Positions 16,515 to 25,547 of a DNA stretch of 64,000 nt are shown here, in pieces. The position numbers were made by a program, and so were the translations under genes. Source of the DNA: Chelonobacter oris (GTDB lineage: Bacteria; Pseudomonadota; Gammaproteobacteria; Enterobacterales; Pasteurellaceae); the NCBI RefSeq assembly GCF_000772535.1, contig NZ_JSUM01000001.1, positions 62,001-126,000 of the forward strand, written 5' to 3'. The notes beneath the pieces are model-generated. The model was not told the origin of the DNA and searched no databases. It saw only the letters and a list, made by a program, of their open reading frames with translations. How positions within the stretch are numbered: the first letter of the stretch is position 1; each line of letters begins with the position of its first letter.

Positions 16515-19058
16515 TTGAGTAGTTATCTTAAATCTGCCAAACAGTTAGTAGCGGCATTGGATGAAACCCGCTATCAGAGAGCGCTGGCTGGAGCGTCGGA
16601 AGAGTTTCAGCATATTTTTCAATTGCTTGGTTTGCTATTGCATAGTAATGATCCCATTTTACCCGGTTTCGTCAGCGAATCGCCGGCGGGCATTATCGAT
16701 TTCAAACCGACGACATATCAACAACACTACCTGCAAAACATCTTGCCTCCGGCGGAATACCGCACTTTTCTGCAAAAACAGACGCGTAAAAACGATCCGC
16801 AAACCCCGCTATTGGGCGTTTATGCCATGGGCAGTACCGGCTCGATCACCCAAAACAGCCAGTCCGATCTGGATATTTGGGTTTGCCATCGTCCCGAACT
16901 GAGCTTGAGCAAGCGCAATAAATTATTACAAAAAACGCTGCAAATTCAAAAATGGGCGCTGGCGCTGGGCGTTGAAGCCAATTTCTATCTATTGGACGAA
17001 AATCATTTTCGCAACATCACCTATTCCGAAGCCCTGAACACCGAGCATTGCGGCAGCAGCCAATATATGTTGTTGCTGGATGAATTTTACCGATCTGCCA
17101 TTCGTCTGGCGGGCAAGCCGTTGTTGTGGCTGCATTTGCCGGTCAACAACGAAGAGCATTACGACACCGTAGTCGCCAAATGGGTTGGTGAGGGCAAAAT
17201 CCGTCCTGACGAATGGGTTGATTTTGGCGGATTGGGTGCGTTGTCCGCCAACGAATATTTTGGTGCAACATTGTGGCATTTGTTTAAGGCGGTCGATTCA
17301 CCGTATAAATCGGTGATCAAAATTCTGTTTCTGGAAACACTGATGGCGGATTACCCGAATTCAACGCTGATTTCGAAACAATTCAAGCAGCAATTGTTGT
17401 CGGGTAGCGAGGTGAATCACGCTTTTGATCCTTATTTGGCGATGCTGCACAGTGTAAGCGCTTACTTACAGCGTATCAAAGATTTCGGGCGGTTGGATCT
17501 GCTGCGCCGCTGTTTTTATATCAAGGCCAACCGCGATTTGGCGGATATGGCGCAAGACAGCCCGCGTCGGCATCAGTTACGGCAATTGGTTGCGGAGTGG
17601 AATTGGTCGGCACAGGATATTGCCTTCCTCGATGATCATGCCAACTGGAAGATCAAGCAGGTAAAAAGTTTTTATAACAGTTTGGTCGGACTGTTGATGC
17701 AGGGTTATCGTAATTTGATTACGTTTGCCCGTAAACAGAAGATTTCCGCTGATTTAATGCCGGAAGATATCAGTATTTTGACACGTAAGCTCTATACTGC
17801 GTTTGAAGTATTACCGGAAAAAGTGACGCTGTTTAACCGTGAGATCGCCGATAATATCACTGAAAACGAATTGATGTTGGTCGAGGTCAGCAATTCAAAC
17901 GCCGTCAGGGACGGCTGGCATTTGATTAATTGCAGTATGCAGCAGGTGTCGACCTCCAGCGACCGCTATGTAGAATATGCGCCGAATCTGGCCAAACTGG
18001 TCGCCTGGGCCTATTTTAACGGGCTATTGGGTGCTAAAACACACCTTTATGCCCGTAGCGATACGATTAGTTTGAGTAAGATACAGCAATTCGCCACTGA
18101 TTTAAGGCTCTCTTTTGCACAACAAGTCACCCCGCCGAGCAATGATGATCTCAGCCACCCGTGCGAATTGCGCAATTTGTTTGTCGCCGTCAACCTCAAC
18201 CATGATCCGACCGAATTGATTCAGGGCAATCAGCGGCGTGAAGTGCTGTCGAACGATCTGTTCAATTTCGGGCCGAAGCAACAAAGTCTGGTCGGCAGTA
18301 TCGATTTGATTTACCGTAACCGTTGGAGCGAGATCCGCACGTTACATTTCGCCGGGCAACACGCCATTTTAGATTGTCTGAAAGTGCTGGCGCACAAGGT
18401 GCATCGCGGGTCGAACCCGTTGGAATCGGTGAAAGTCTGCTGTTACAGCAAACGTTACCGTACGGAAATGTTGGCGGCGACCGAAAAATTGATCAAAAAA
18501 TGTATTAACACACAAGTCAGTGCGATTCTGAATAAACGTTCAATCAACCGGTTACAGGTGGCGGGACGAATTTGGGATTTTGCTTACGAAAGCCGCGGTC
18601 TTAAAATCGAAGAAGGCGGTATTGTGCGCAGCACGCCGAATCCGGAAGAACAGACCGCACTTGAGGGCATTTCCCCCGAACATCTGCTGAAACAGCATAA
18701 ATACCACTTCCCGCACGGCATCGGCGAATTTGCCAGTGAAGGTTTTTTACAGTTTTTCTTTGAAGACAACGATGACAACAGTTTCAATGTCTATATTCTG
18801 GACGAACACAACAATCCGGAAGTGTATTACCGTTGTACAGATGAAAAATTCAATAAAATCAAAGAAATCAATAAAATCTATACTATGAGCCGTTTTGACA
18901 GCGAAGAGCGGTATGAAGGCTACAGTTTCAATTATCCGCAATTTTACCAATTGATCACCGATGCGGCGGGCGAAAGCAAAGTCGTGCCGTTCCACAGCCA
19001 GCAACATTTGCAATATTATGATCAAGGTAAAGTTAATCCGATAAAAAAAGCAGTATAA
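16515..19058 (+). CDS. cyaA: Adenylate cyclase, class I
   Basis: An 847-residue class I adenylate cyclase that makes cAMP, the co-activator of CRP. The N-terminal catalytic part has MGSTGSITQNSQSDLDIWVC, the nucleotidyltransferase-type active site, around residue 110. The C-terminal half is the regulatory region that senses the glucose phosphotransferase system in enteric bacteria. The start is TTG at 16515, giving MSSYLKSAKQLV, which aligns with the family N-terminus. The nearby ATG at 16507 is out of frame. A rare UUG start is also known for E. coli cyaA. A perfect CRP site lies upstream and narP follows 32 bases after the stop. Confidence 0.96.
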   Translation: MSSYLKSAKQLVAALDETRYQRALAGASEEFQHIFQLLGLLLHSNDPILPGFVSESPAGIIDFKPTTYQQHYLQNILPPAEYRTFLQKQTRKNDPQTPLLGVYAMGSTGSITQNSQSDLDIWVCHRPELSLSKRNKLLQKTLQIQKWALALGVEANFYLLDENHFRNITYSEALNTEHCGSSQYMLLLDEFYRSAIRLAGKPLLWLHLPVNNEEHYDTVVAKWVGEGKIRPDEWVDFGGLGALSANEYFGATLWHLFKAVDSPYKSVIKILFLETLMADYPNSTLISKQFKQQLLSGSEVNHAFDPYLAMLHSVSAYLQRIKDFGRLDLLRRCFYIKANRDLADMAQDSPRRHQLRQLVAEWNWSAQDIAFLDDHANWKIKQVKSFYNSLVGLLMQGYRNLITFARKQKISADLMPEDISILTRKLYTAFEVLPEKVTLFNREIADNITENELMLVEVSNSNAVRDGWHLINCSMQQVSTSSDRYVEYAPNLAKLVAWAYFNGLLGAKTHLYARSDTISLSKIQQFATDLRLSFAQQVTPPSNDDLSHPCELRNLFVAVNLNHDPTELIQGNQRREVLSNDLFNFGPKQQSLVGSIDLIYRNRWSEIRTLHFAGQHAILDCLKVLAHKVHRGSNPLESVKVCCYSKRYRTEMLAATEKLIKKCINTQVSAILNKRSINRLQVAGRIWDFAYESRGLKIEEGGIVRSTPNPEEQTALEGISPEHLLKQHKYHFPHGIGEFASEGFLQFFFEDNDDNSFNVYILDEHNNPEVYYRCTDEKFNKIKEINKIYTMSRFDSEERYEGYSFNYPQFYQLITDAAGESKVVPFHSQQHLQYYDQGKVNPIKKAV

Positions 19059-19090
19059 TAATCACCTTTATTCATAAGTGTGGGAAAATT

Positions 19091-19720
19091 ATGTCGCAGT
19101 CATATCGTATCCTTATCATTGATGATCACCCGCTCATGCGGCGCGGAATCCGACAATTGCTCGAGCTGGAACCCGAATTCGGCAATATTGCCGAAGCCAG
19201 TAACGGGCTTGAAGGCATTCGGCTGGCGCGCCAGACCGAGCCGGATTTGATTATTTTGGATCTCAACATGAAAGGCTTGAGCGGTTTGGAAACCTTACAG
19301 CAGTTGCGGCAACACGGCGTGACCGCACGGATTGCCGTTTTGACCGTTTCCGATGCCAAAGCCGATATTTTTGCTTTGGTCGACGCCGGTGCCGACGGTT
19401 ATCTGCTAAAAGACAGCGAACCGGATTTGCTGTTAAAACAGTTGCAACAGTTGGCGCACGGCGAGGTAGTCTACAGCCCTGAAGTGCAATATCAGCTGCA
19501 ACAGCGCAAACTATCGCCTGAACCGCTGCTGTCGTTGACCGATCGCGAAAGTGCGGTATTGGAACTGGTCGCCAAAGGCATGTCGAATAAACAGATTGCT
19601 GAAACCCTGTTTATTTCGGAAGAGACGGTCAAAGTCCATATCCGTAACCTGCTGCGCAAGCTCAACGTCAATTCCCGTGTTGCGGCCACCGTGCTGTATT
19701 TGCAGTATAAAGGCGTTTAA
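19091..19720 (+). CDS. narP: Nitrate/nitrite response regulator NarP
   Basis: A 209-residue response regulator of the NarL/FixJ family. The receiver domain has acidic residues D11 and D12, the phosphoacceptor D57 in ILDLNMKG, and the conserved lysine in LLKDSEP. The C-terminal LuxR-type helix-turn-helix (about 148-205) contains LTDRESAVLELVAKGMSNKQ and EETVKVHIRN. Its partner sensor NarQ is encoded 30 kb away at 49648-51351, and a perfect 7-2-7 target site precedes dmsA in this window. The gene is downstream of cyaA and may be partly cotranscribed with it. NarL is unlikely because NarX is absent and the partner is NarQ. Confidence 0.93.
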   Translation: MSQSYRILIIDDHPLMRRGIRQLLELEPEFGNIAEASNGLEGIRLARQTEPDLIILDLNMKGLSGLETLQQLRQHGVTARIAVLTVSDAKADIFALVDAGADGYLLKDSEPDLLLKQLQQLAHGEVVYSPEVQYQLQQRKLSPEPLLSLTDRESAVLELVAKGMSNKQIAETLFISEETVKVHIRNLLRKLNVNSRVAATVLYLQYKGV

Positions 19721-19895
19721 TCCGGGCATCAGCCGTTAAGCCGGATTCGAGCCGATTGCGGATTGAGCCGCTTTCGAACCACATCTTAAAAATTTTTTGC
19801 ATTTGATATAACAAAAAAATCCTTATGCCTCGAGACGAAAATGGTATTCTTGGCATTCCGCTTTACAAATACCGACTGTTTAACAGGGAGAAATC

Positions 19896-20867
19896 ATGCC
19901 GACCACATTAACCGATCCGTTACATAACTATGGCGTCACCATTTCTGAATTCGGTACTGCCGAGGTGCTGACACTACAACCGCACTTGCCGCTGCCGGAC
20001 ATCGGCGAACAACAGATTTTGTTGGAAACGCACTATGCCGCCATTAATCCGGTCGATTACAAAACCCGTTCGGGATTGGGCTGGGGCGCAGAAAAATTCA
20101 AATCCCGCTTTCCTGCCGTGCTGGGCTTCGATGCCGCCGGCGTTGTGGCAAAAGCCGGTGCAAAGAGCGGTTTTCAAGTGGGCGAACGGGTTGCGGTGCT
20201 GACCTTTGACGGCGGTGCATACAGCCGTTATTTTGCCGTTAATGCCGATTTGGCGGCGCGCGTACCGGACGGGGTGTCGCTGCAACAGGCGGCAGCCCTG
20301 CCGACCGTCGGCGTGACCGCACTTCAGTTGGTTAAACAAGCGGCTGCGCATACCGGACAAAAAATCCTGATTTCAGCGCCGGCAGGCGGTGTCGGGCATT
20401 TGGCGGTACAATTGCTGCAACAGCAATCACTAGAGGTGATTGCTATTTGTTCGCCGTCAAAACAGGCATATCTCAAAACGTTGGGCATTGATCATTTTCT
20501 TGACTATACCGCACTTGAGCATTATCCGGCACTGGAGGCCGATATTTTTTTGGATTTGGTCGGCGGTGAAGCGGGGGTCAAAGCACTAAGTGCGGTCAAA
20601 CAAGGCGGACGGGTGATTTGTGTACCGACGATTCATGTGCCGTTACTGCAACAGGCGGGCGCAAGCCGTCACTTGCAGGTGGAAAAAATTATGGTGGAGC
20701 CGAACGCGGCGGATTTAAGCCGAATGTTAGCGTTGCTGGCGGCGCAAAAACTGCAAATCGAAATTGCCGACACCTATCCGCTGGCGCAGATTAAAGAAGC
20801 CCATCTTGCGCTGGAACAAGGCCGTACCTTGGGGAAAATTATTTTGGATATGGAGCCACAGGCATGA
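19896..20867 (+). CDS. Zinc-independent NADP-dependent quinone oxidoreductase-type enzyme
   Basis: A 323-residue medium-chain dehydrogenase/reductase of the quinone oxidoreductase branch. The N-terminal catalytic fold carries YAAINPVDYKTRSG and LGFDAAGVV, without the cysteine ligands of zinc alcohol dehydrogenases. The cofactor domain has the AxxGGVG motif (ISAPAGGVGHLAVQLL) near residue 165. The substrate is unknown; reduction of quinones or reactive enals is typical of the family. It overlaps the next gene by four bases (ATGA), so the two are translationally coupled. A GGGAG Shine-Dalgarno precedes ATG 19896. Confidence 0.88.
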   Translation: MPTTLTDPLHNYGVTISEFGTAEVLTLQPHLPLPDIGEQQILLETHYAAINPVDYKTRSGLGWGAEKFKSRFPAVLGFDAAGVVAKAGAKSGFQVGERVAVLTFDGGAYSRYFAVNADLAARVPDGVSLQQAAALPTVGVTALQLVKQAAAHTGQKILISAPAGGVGHLAVQLLQQQSLEVIAICSPSKQAYLKTLGIDHFLDYTALEHYPALEADIFLDLVGGEAGVKALSAVKQGGRVICVPTIHVPLLQQAGASRHLQVEKIMVEPNAADLSRMLALLAAQKLQIEIADTYPLAQIKEAHLALEQGRTLGKIILDMEPQA

Positions 20868-21475
20868 CGGCGTTGATTCTCGAACCACAGATTATCGCCG
20901 GTTACAACGGCTTGATTTTCGATATGGACGGCACGTTAATCGACACCATGCCGGCTCACGAAGCGGCGTGGCGTCAAACCGGCGATTATTTCGGTTATCC
21001 GTTGCGCGGCGAGCTGATGTATAAATTCAGCGGCGCCACCACTTATATTATTGCCGAAGCGATCATGCGTGATGCCGGTATGCCGTTGACCATGTTGGAA
21101 GAGGTTACGCTAAAAAAACGTGAATTCGGCATGAAACTGGTGCTGGAAAGAGCGGTTTTACTGCCGGCATTTTCCGTTGTGCAGGCGTTTCACGGTAAAA
21201 TCCCGATGGCAATCGGCACCGGTGCGCATCGCATGATGGCCGATATTCTGTTGGAAAAATTTGATTTGCAGCGATATTTCGCTGCGGTCGTGACCTCGGA
21301 TGAGGTCGTCGCACACAAACCGGCGCCGGATACGTTTTTGCGTTGTGCCGAGCTTATCGGCTGTGAAGCGCACAAAAATCTAGTATTCGAAGACGGTGAT
21401 TTCGGTATCGAAGCCGCCCATGCGGCAGGAATGGACGTGTTTGACGTACGTGACAACCGCCTGCTGAAAGCTTGA
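20864..21475 (+). CDS. HAD-family phosphatase, YqaB-like (sugar phosphatase)
   Basis: A 203-residue haloacid dehalogenase phosphatase of the beta-phosphoglucomutase-like group. The nucleophile motif is FDMDGTLIDT with Asp20 and Asp22; motif III HKPAPDTFL and motif IV FEDGDFGIEAAHAAG follow. In E. coli the YqaB protein dephosphorylates fructose 1-phosphate and similar sugars and is encoded beside yqaA and near gshA, the same arrangement as here. It overlaps both neighbours (ATGA before, TGATG after). The substrate is inferred from the family. Confidence 0.9.
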   Translation: MTALILEPQIIAGYNGLIFDMDGTLIDTMPAHEAAWRQTGDYFGYPLRGELMYKFSGATTYIIAEAIMRDAGMPLTMLEEVTLKKREFGMKLVLERAVLLPAFSVVQAFHGKIPMAIGTGAHRMMADILLEKFDLQRYFAAVVTSDEVVAHKPAPDTFLRCAELIGCEAHKNLVFEDGDFGIEAAHAAGMDVFDVRDNRLLKA

Positions 21476-21948
21476 TGGTGATGTTCGTCGATTGGCTGTC
21501 GGGCTGGTTGCCCGATTGGGCATTGCAAAACCGGTTTCTCCTGATGTTTACCAGTGCGTTTTTAAGTGCCACTTTGTTGCCCGGCAATTCCGAAGTAGTG
21601 TTCAGCGGCTTGTTACTGATGAATACTTTCAGCGGTTCTGTTGAGGTGTTTAAGCTTTGGCTGGCTGCCACGTTGGGCAACACACTCGGCGGTATGACCA
21701 GCTATGCCGTCGGACGTCTGCTTGTCGTGCCGGAATGGCGGCGTTTGAACTGCCGACAGCAACGGAGCGTTCGTGTGTTATATCGCTACGGCGGCGTGAG
21801 CCTACTGCTGAGCTGGCTGCCCGTTTTCGGCGATCTGCTGTGTGTGGCGGCAGGCTGGTTGCGGCTGCACTGGTTTAGTGCTTTGCTGTTCATCATATTG
21901 GGTAAAGGCTTGCGATATTTGTTACTCATCGGCTTGAGCCAATTGTAA
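21475..21948 (+). CDS. yqaA: YqaA-family inner-membrane protein
   Basis: A 157-residue small membrane protein of the YqaA family, distantly related to the DedA/SNARE-associated proteins and of unknown function. Hydrophobic segments occupy about 20-55, 58-85 and 105-155, with the family sequences LLPGNSEVVF and LGNTLGGMTSYAVGR. The start is placed at ATG 21475, which overlaps the preceding stop as TGATG; an in-frame TTG three bases earlier and an ATG six bases later are alternatives. The yqaB-yqaA-gshA neighbourhood is shared with E. coli. A role in exporting or maintaining a glutathione-related compound would be speculation. Confidence 0.88.
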   Translation: MVMFVDWLSGWLPDWALQNRFLLMFTSAFLSATLLPGNSEVVFSGLLLMNTFSGSVEVFKLWLAATLGNTLGGMTSYAVGRLLVVPEWRRLNCRQQRSVRVLYRYGGVSLLLSWLPVFGDLLCVAAGWLRLHWFSALLFIILGKGLRYLLLIGLSQL

Positions 21949-21960
21949 GAGGATTTTGTC

Positions 21961-23520
21961 GTGTTACCAAAACTAGATACCGCACTTGCCTGGTTGAAAG
22001 AACATCCGCAGGCAGTGCAACATTTCAAGCGTGGGCTGGAACGCGAAACCTTGCGTTTTCTGCCGAATAAACATCTGGCGCTGACACCGCACCCGCCACA
22101 TCTCGGCTCAGCGCTGTGCAATCCGTGGATCACCACTGATTTTGCCGAAAGTCTGTTGGAGTTTGTGACGCCGGTGCGTGAAACCGCCGGTGAACTGAGC
22201 GACTTTTTGCATGATTTGCACCGTTTCACGCTGGAAAATATGGGGCAAGAGCGGTTTTGGCCGATGAGTATGCCGTGTTTTATCGATGATGAAAGCGAAA
22301 TCGTACTGGCGCAATACGGCAATTCCAATCCGGGGCGTTTCAAGACGTTGTACCGTGAAGGCCTGAAAAACCGCTACGGTGCTTTGATGCAGACCATTGC
22401 CGGCATTCATTACAATTTTTCGTTTGATGATAATTACTGGCTTGCCCGTTTCGGCGCAGCCGAAGATCCGCAGCGCAAGGATCAGCTGTCGGCACGCTAT
22501 TTGAATATCATCCGCAATTATTTGCGTTACGGCTGGATTATCCCCTATTTGTTCGGCGCTTCGCCTGCGATTTGCAGCTGTTTTTTGCAAGGGCGGCAAA
22601 CCGATATGCCGTTCGAGCAATCGGAACACGGCTTTTTATATCTGCCGTATGCTACCTCGTTACGTTTGAGCGATTTGGGCTATACTACTGATACGCAATC
22701 GAATTTGGGCATCAATTATAACCGATTGGAACAGTATATTACCGCCCTACGTGCCGCAACCCGCCGTCCTGAACCGCACTTTGCCCGGATTGATCAGCAG
22801 GACGGGCAACATCACCAGCTCAATGCCAATGTGTTGCAGATTGAGGCGGAATTTTATGCACAAATTCGCCCGAAACGGGTCACGCTGGAGGGCGAAAGAG
22901 CGGTTGCGGCATTGGAGCGCGGCGGTATTCAATATGTAGAAGTGCGATCGCTGGACGTTAACCCGTATGCGGCGGTCGGCATTAGCCAACAACAGATTTA
23001 TTTCCTCGATCTGTTTATGCTGTGGTGCGAATTGGCAGAAGCCGAGCCGATGGGCGATGCCGAACAGCAGTGCTGTCGCAAAAACTGGAATAAAGTGATT
23101 CTTGCCGGACGGCAGCCGGGGCAAACTGTCGGAATCGGCTGTGACAGTACCGAATATTCATTGCAGGCCATGGGTGAAACGATTTTTGATGATCTGTTGC
23201 AACTGGCGCAAGTGGTGGATTGTGTCGGGCAGGAACACGGTTATACGTCGATTTGTCGGGAACTGCGCAAAGCGTTTGCCGATCCGGCATTAACGCTGTC
23301 GGCGCGCGTATTGGCGGACTACCATAAAATCGGCATCGGCGCTTTCGGCGAACAGCAGGCGGAAAAATTCAAACAACAGTTTTTAACACAGCCGTACCGT
23401 ACGCTAAGTCGGCAGCAGCTGCAACAATTGGCGCAACAGTCGGTTGAAAAACAACAGGCAATGGAACGGGCGGACAGTTTGAGTTTTGACGATTATTTGG
23501 CACAGCAAAACCGGTTATGA
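21961..23520 (+). CDS. gshA: Glutamate-cysteine ligase
   Basis: A 519-residue ATP-dependent ligase that joins L-glutamate and L-cysteine, the first step of glutathione synthesis. It is the proteobacterial GshA type: RGLERETLRF near the N-terminus, TDFAESLLEFVTPV, GIHYNFSF and VEVRSLDVNP are all characteristic. It is monofunctional, without the C-terminal ATP-grasp domain of the bifunctional GshF found in some relatives such as Pasteurella multocida. The start is GTG at 21961 with AAGAGG about eight bases upstream. It follows yqaA by 12 bases, and a perfect 8-bp hairpin follows. No gshB is in the window. Confidence 0.95.
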   Translation: MLPKLDTALAWLKEHPQAVQHFKRGLERETLRFLPNKHLALTPHPPHLGSALCNPWITTDFAESLLEFVTPVRETAGELSDFLHDLHRFTLENMGQERFWPMSMPCFIDDESEIVLAQYGNSNPGRFKTLYREGLKNRYGALMQTIAGIHYNFSFDDNYWLARFGAAEDPQRKDQLSARYLNIIRNYLRYGWIIPYLFGASPAICSCFLQGRQTDMPFEQSEHGFLYLPYATSLRLSDLGYTTDTQSNLGINYNRLEQYITALRAATRRPEPHFARIDQQDGQHHQLNANVLQIEAEFYAQIRPKRVTLEGERAVAALERGGIQYVEVRSLDVNPYAAVGISQQQIYFLDLFMLWCELAEAEPMGDAEQQCCRKNWNKVILAGRQPGQTVGIGCDSTEYSLQAMGETIFDDLLQLAQVVDCVGQEHGYTSICRELRKAFADPALTLSARVLADYHKIGIGAFGEQQAEKFKQQFLTQPYRTLSRQQLQQLAQQSVEKQQAMERADSLSFDDYLAQQNRL

Positions 23521-23533
23521 CGGACGAAAAAAA

Positions 23534-23553
23534 GCGCTCTCGAGTGAGAGCGC
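23534..23553. terminator. Hairpin after gshA
   Basis: GCGCTCTC, loop GAGT and GAGAGCGC form a perfect 8-bp stem with a tetraloop, preceded by seven A and followed by AAAATAA. The T tract lies on the leftward strand, although the only nearby gene ending here is gshA on the rightward strand; the hairpin may work in both directions. The rest of the gap to luxS contains a TATAAT at 23607-23612 that is a reasonable luxS -10. Confidence 0.7.
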
Positions 23554-23684
23554 AAAATAACCTAAGGAACCAACTTAATTATTAGAAAACAACTGCAGGT
23601 TGCTTGTATAATAAGACCGAGTAACGAACGAAAAGTTCACCGTTATCCGAAAAATTTTTAAATTAATGCGAAAAAGGAAAAAAT

Positions 23685-24191
23685 ATGCCGTTACTGGACA
23701 GTTTTACCGTTGACCACACCAAAATGAATGCGCCGGCGGTACGGGTGGCAAAAAATATGCGCACGCCGAAAGGTGATGATATTACCGTTTTCGACCTGCG
23801 TTTTTGCCGTCCGAATCTGGAAATTATGCCGATGAAAGGCGTACATACGCTGGAACATCTGTTTGCCGGGTTTATGCGTGATCATCTGAACAGTGAGCAA
23901 GTGGAAATTATCGATATTTCACCGATGGGCTGCCGTACCGGTTTTTATATGAGCCTGATCGGGACGCCAAACGAAAAACAAGTTGCCGAAGCTTGGCTGG
24001 CTTCGATGGAAGACGTGCTGAACGTGGCTGATCAGAATCAGATTCCCGAACTGAATAAATACCAGTGCGGAACCTACACCGACCACTCGTTAAAGGAGGC
24101 GCAGGATATTGCACGCCATATTTTGCAACGTAAAATCGGCATTAATAAAAACGAAGAACTGACCCTTGATCCGAACTTAATCAATATTTAA
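23685..24191 (+). CDS. luxS: S-ribosylhomocysteine lyase (autoinducer-2 synthase)
   Basis: A 168-residue metalloenzyme that cleaves S-ribosylhomocysteine to homocysteine and 4,5-dihydroxy-2,3-pentanedione, the precursor of autoinducer-2. Metal ligands His54 and His58 lie in HTLEH and Cys128 in [10 protein letters not shown]; the catalytic Cys83 lies in MGCRTGFYM. It is monocistronic, behind AAAAAGGAAAAA and followed by a textbook terminator. An Lsr-like transporter lies 3 to 8 kb downstream, but its kinase is AraB-like rather than LsrK, so a direct link with AI-2 uptake is not supported. Confidence 0.98.
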   Translation: MPLLDSFTVDHTKMNAPAVRVAKNMRTPKGDDITVFDLRFCRPNLEIMPMKGVHTLEHLFAGFMRDHLNSEQVEIIDISPMGCRTGFYMSLIGTPNEKQVAEAWLASMEDVLNVADQNQIPELNKYQCGTYTDHSLKEAQDIARHILQRKIGINKNEELTLDPNLINI

Positions 24192-24196
24192 CCGAT

Positions 24197-24223
24197 ACCG
24201 AGCCGTTGCGCTCGGTTTTTTTT
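24197..24223 (+). terminator. Rho-independent terminator of luxS
   Basis: ACCGAGC (24197-24203) and GCTCGGT (24210-24216) form a perfect 7-bp stem with a 6-base loop, followed by eight T. It begins 5 bases after the luxS stop. Confidence 0.93.
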
Positions 24224-24262
24224 CGCATTTTTAGCGCAACAGAAACAGTAAAGGAAAAATAC

Positions 24263-25444
24263 ATGACGACAATCGGAACTCCGTTAACGCCTTCTGCCAC
24301 CAAAGTGATGCTGTTGGGGGCGGGCGAATTGGGCAAAGAAGTGGCGATCGAGCTACAACGTCTGGGTGTGGAAGTCATTGCCGTTGATCGGTATCAAAAC
24401 GCACCGGCGCAACAAGTAGCTCACCGCGCCTACACTATTTCGATGCTGGACGGCGAGGCGCTGAGCGCATTGGTCGAAAAAGAAAAGCCGGATTATATTG
24501 TGCCGGAAGTGGAAGCCATTGCTACCGATACGCTGCTGGAATTGGAGCGGCAAGGTTTCAACGTGATTCCGACTGCCAAAGCCACCAAGCTGACCATGAA
24601 CCGTGAGGGCATTCGCCGTTTAGCCGCAGAGGAACTAGGTTTGCCGACATCCGATTATCGTTTTGTCGAGAATTATGCAGATTTCCAAAGTGCGGTAGCC
24701 GCCATCGGAGTTCCCTGCGTGGTCAAACCGATTATGAGTTCTTCCGGCCACGGGCAAAGCGTGATCAAATCCGAACAGCAATTACAACAAGCGTGGGACT
24801 ATGCGCAGCAAGGCGGACGAGCCGGCGGCGGACGGGTGATTGTCGAAGGGTTCGTGAAGTTCGATTACGAAATCACGCTGCTGACTGTACGTCATATTAA
24901 CGGCACGACTTTTCTGCCGCCTATCGGACATAGCCAAATTGACGGTGATTACCGTGAATCGTGGCAGCCGCAAGCCATGTCGCCAACCGCACTTGCCAAA
25001 GCCGAAGCCATTGCCGGCAAAATTACCGACGGTTTGGGCGGGCGCGGCATTTTTGGTGTAGAGATGTTTGTCTGTGGCGACGAAGTGATTTTTAACGAAG
25101 TGTCGCCGAGGCCGCACGATACGGGTATGGTCACGTTGATTTCACAAGAGCTGTCCGAATTTGCGCTGCACGCTCGGGCGATTCTTGGTTTGCCGATTGC
25201 GCCGATTAACCTCATCAGCCCGTCCGCTTCGAAAGCAATTGTGGTCGAAGGCAAATCGACCCAAGTGCGGTTCTGCAACCTGCAACAGGTATTGGCGGAA
25301 CCGAACACCGATTTACGTTTATTCGGCAAAGGCGAAGTCAACGGCCACCGCCGATTGGGGGTAATTCTGGCACGCGATCACAGTGTCGAGGCCGCACGGG
25401 AAAAAGCCCAACGGGCTTATTCGGCATTACGTGTTGAGTTGTAA
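24263..25444 (+). CDS. purT: Formate-dependent phosphoribosylglycinamide formyltransferase
   Basis: A 393-residue ATP-grasp enzyme that converts GAR to formyl-GAR in purine synthesis using formate and ATP instead of formyl-tetrahydrofolate. The N-terminal PreATP-grasp domain has [19 protein letters not shown]; the ATP-grasp domain has [27 protein letters not shown] and [15 protein letters not shown]. The open frame extends back to 24206, but ATG 24263 with AAGGAAA upstream gives the family N-terminus. It is monocistronic between the luxS terminator and a USS hairpin. It corresponds to E. coli PurT in length. Confidence 0.97.
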   Translation: MTTIGTPLTPSATKVMLLGAGELGKEVAIELQRLGVEVIAVDRYQNAPAQQVAHRAYTISMLDGEALSALVEKEKPDYIVPEVEAIATDTLLELERQGFNVIPTAKATKLTMNREGIRRLAAEELGLPTSDYRFVENYADFQSAVAAIGVPCVVKPIMSSSGHGQSVIKSEQQLQQAWDYAQQGGRAGGGRVIVEGFVKFDYEITLLTVRHINGTTFLPPIGHSQIDGDYRESWQPQAMSPTALAKAEAIAGKITDGLGGRGIFGVEMFVCGDEVIFNEVSPRPHDTGMVTLISQELSEFALHARAILGLPIAPINLISPSASKAIVVEGKSTQVRFCNLQQVLAEPNTDLRLFGKGEVNGHRRLGVILARDHSVEAAREKAQRAYSALRVEL

Positions 25445-25450
25445 AACGGA

Positions 25451-25471
25451 AAGTGCGGTTTAAAACCGCAC
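25451..25471. terminator. USS hairpin between purT and araB
   Basis: GTGCGGTTT (25453-25461), one base, and AAACCGCAC (25463-25471) form a tight palindrome beginning with a full USS. It lies between the convergent purT and araB genes and can terminate both transcripts; on the leftward strand it is followed by TTTCCGTTTT. Confidence 0.78.
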
Positions 25472-25547
25472 GTTGATACGAGCTTACTGTGTCACGGCTC
25501 AGGATCGCTGTATTTTTAGGAACGAAAATCCCCTCATAAACGAATTG

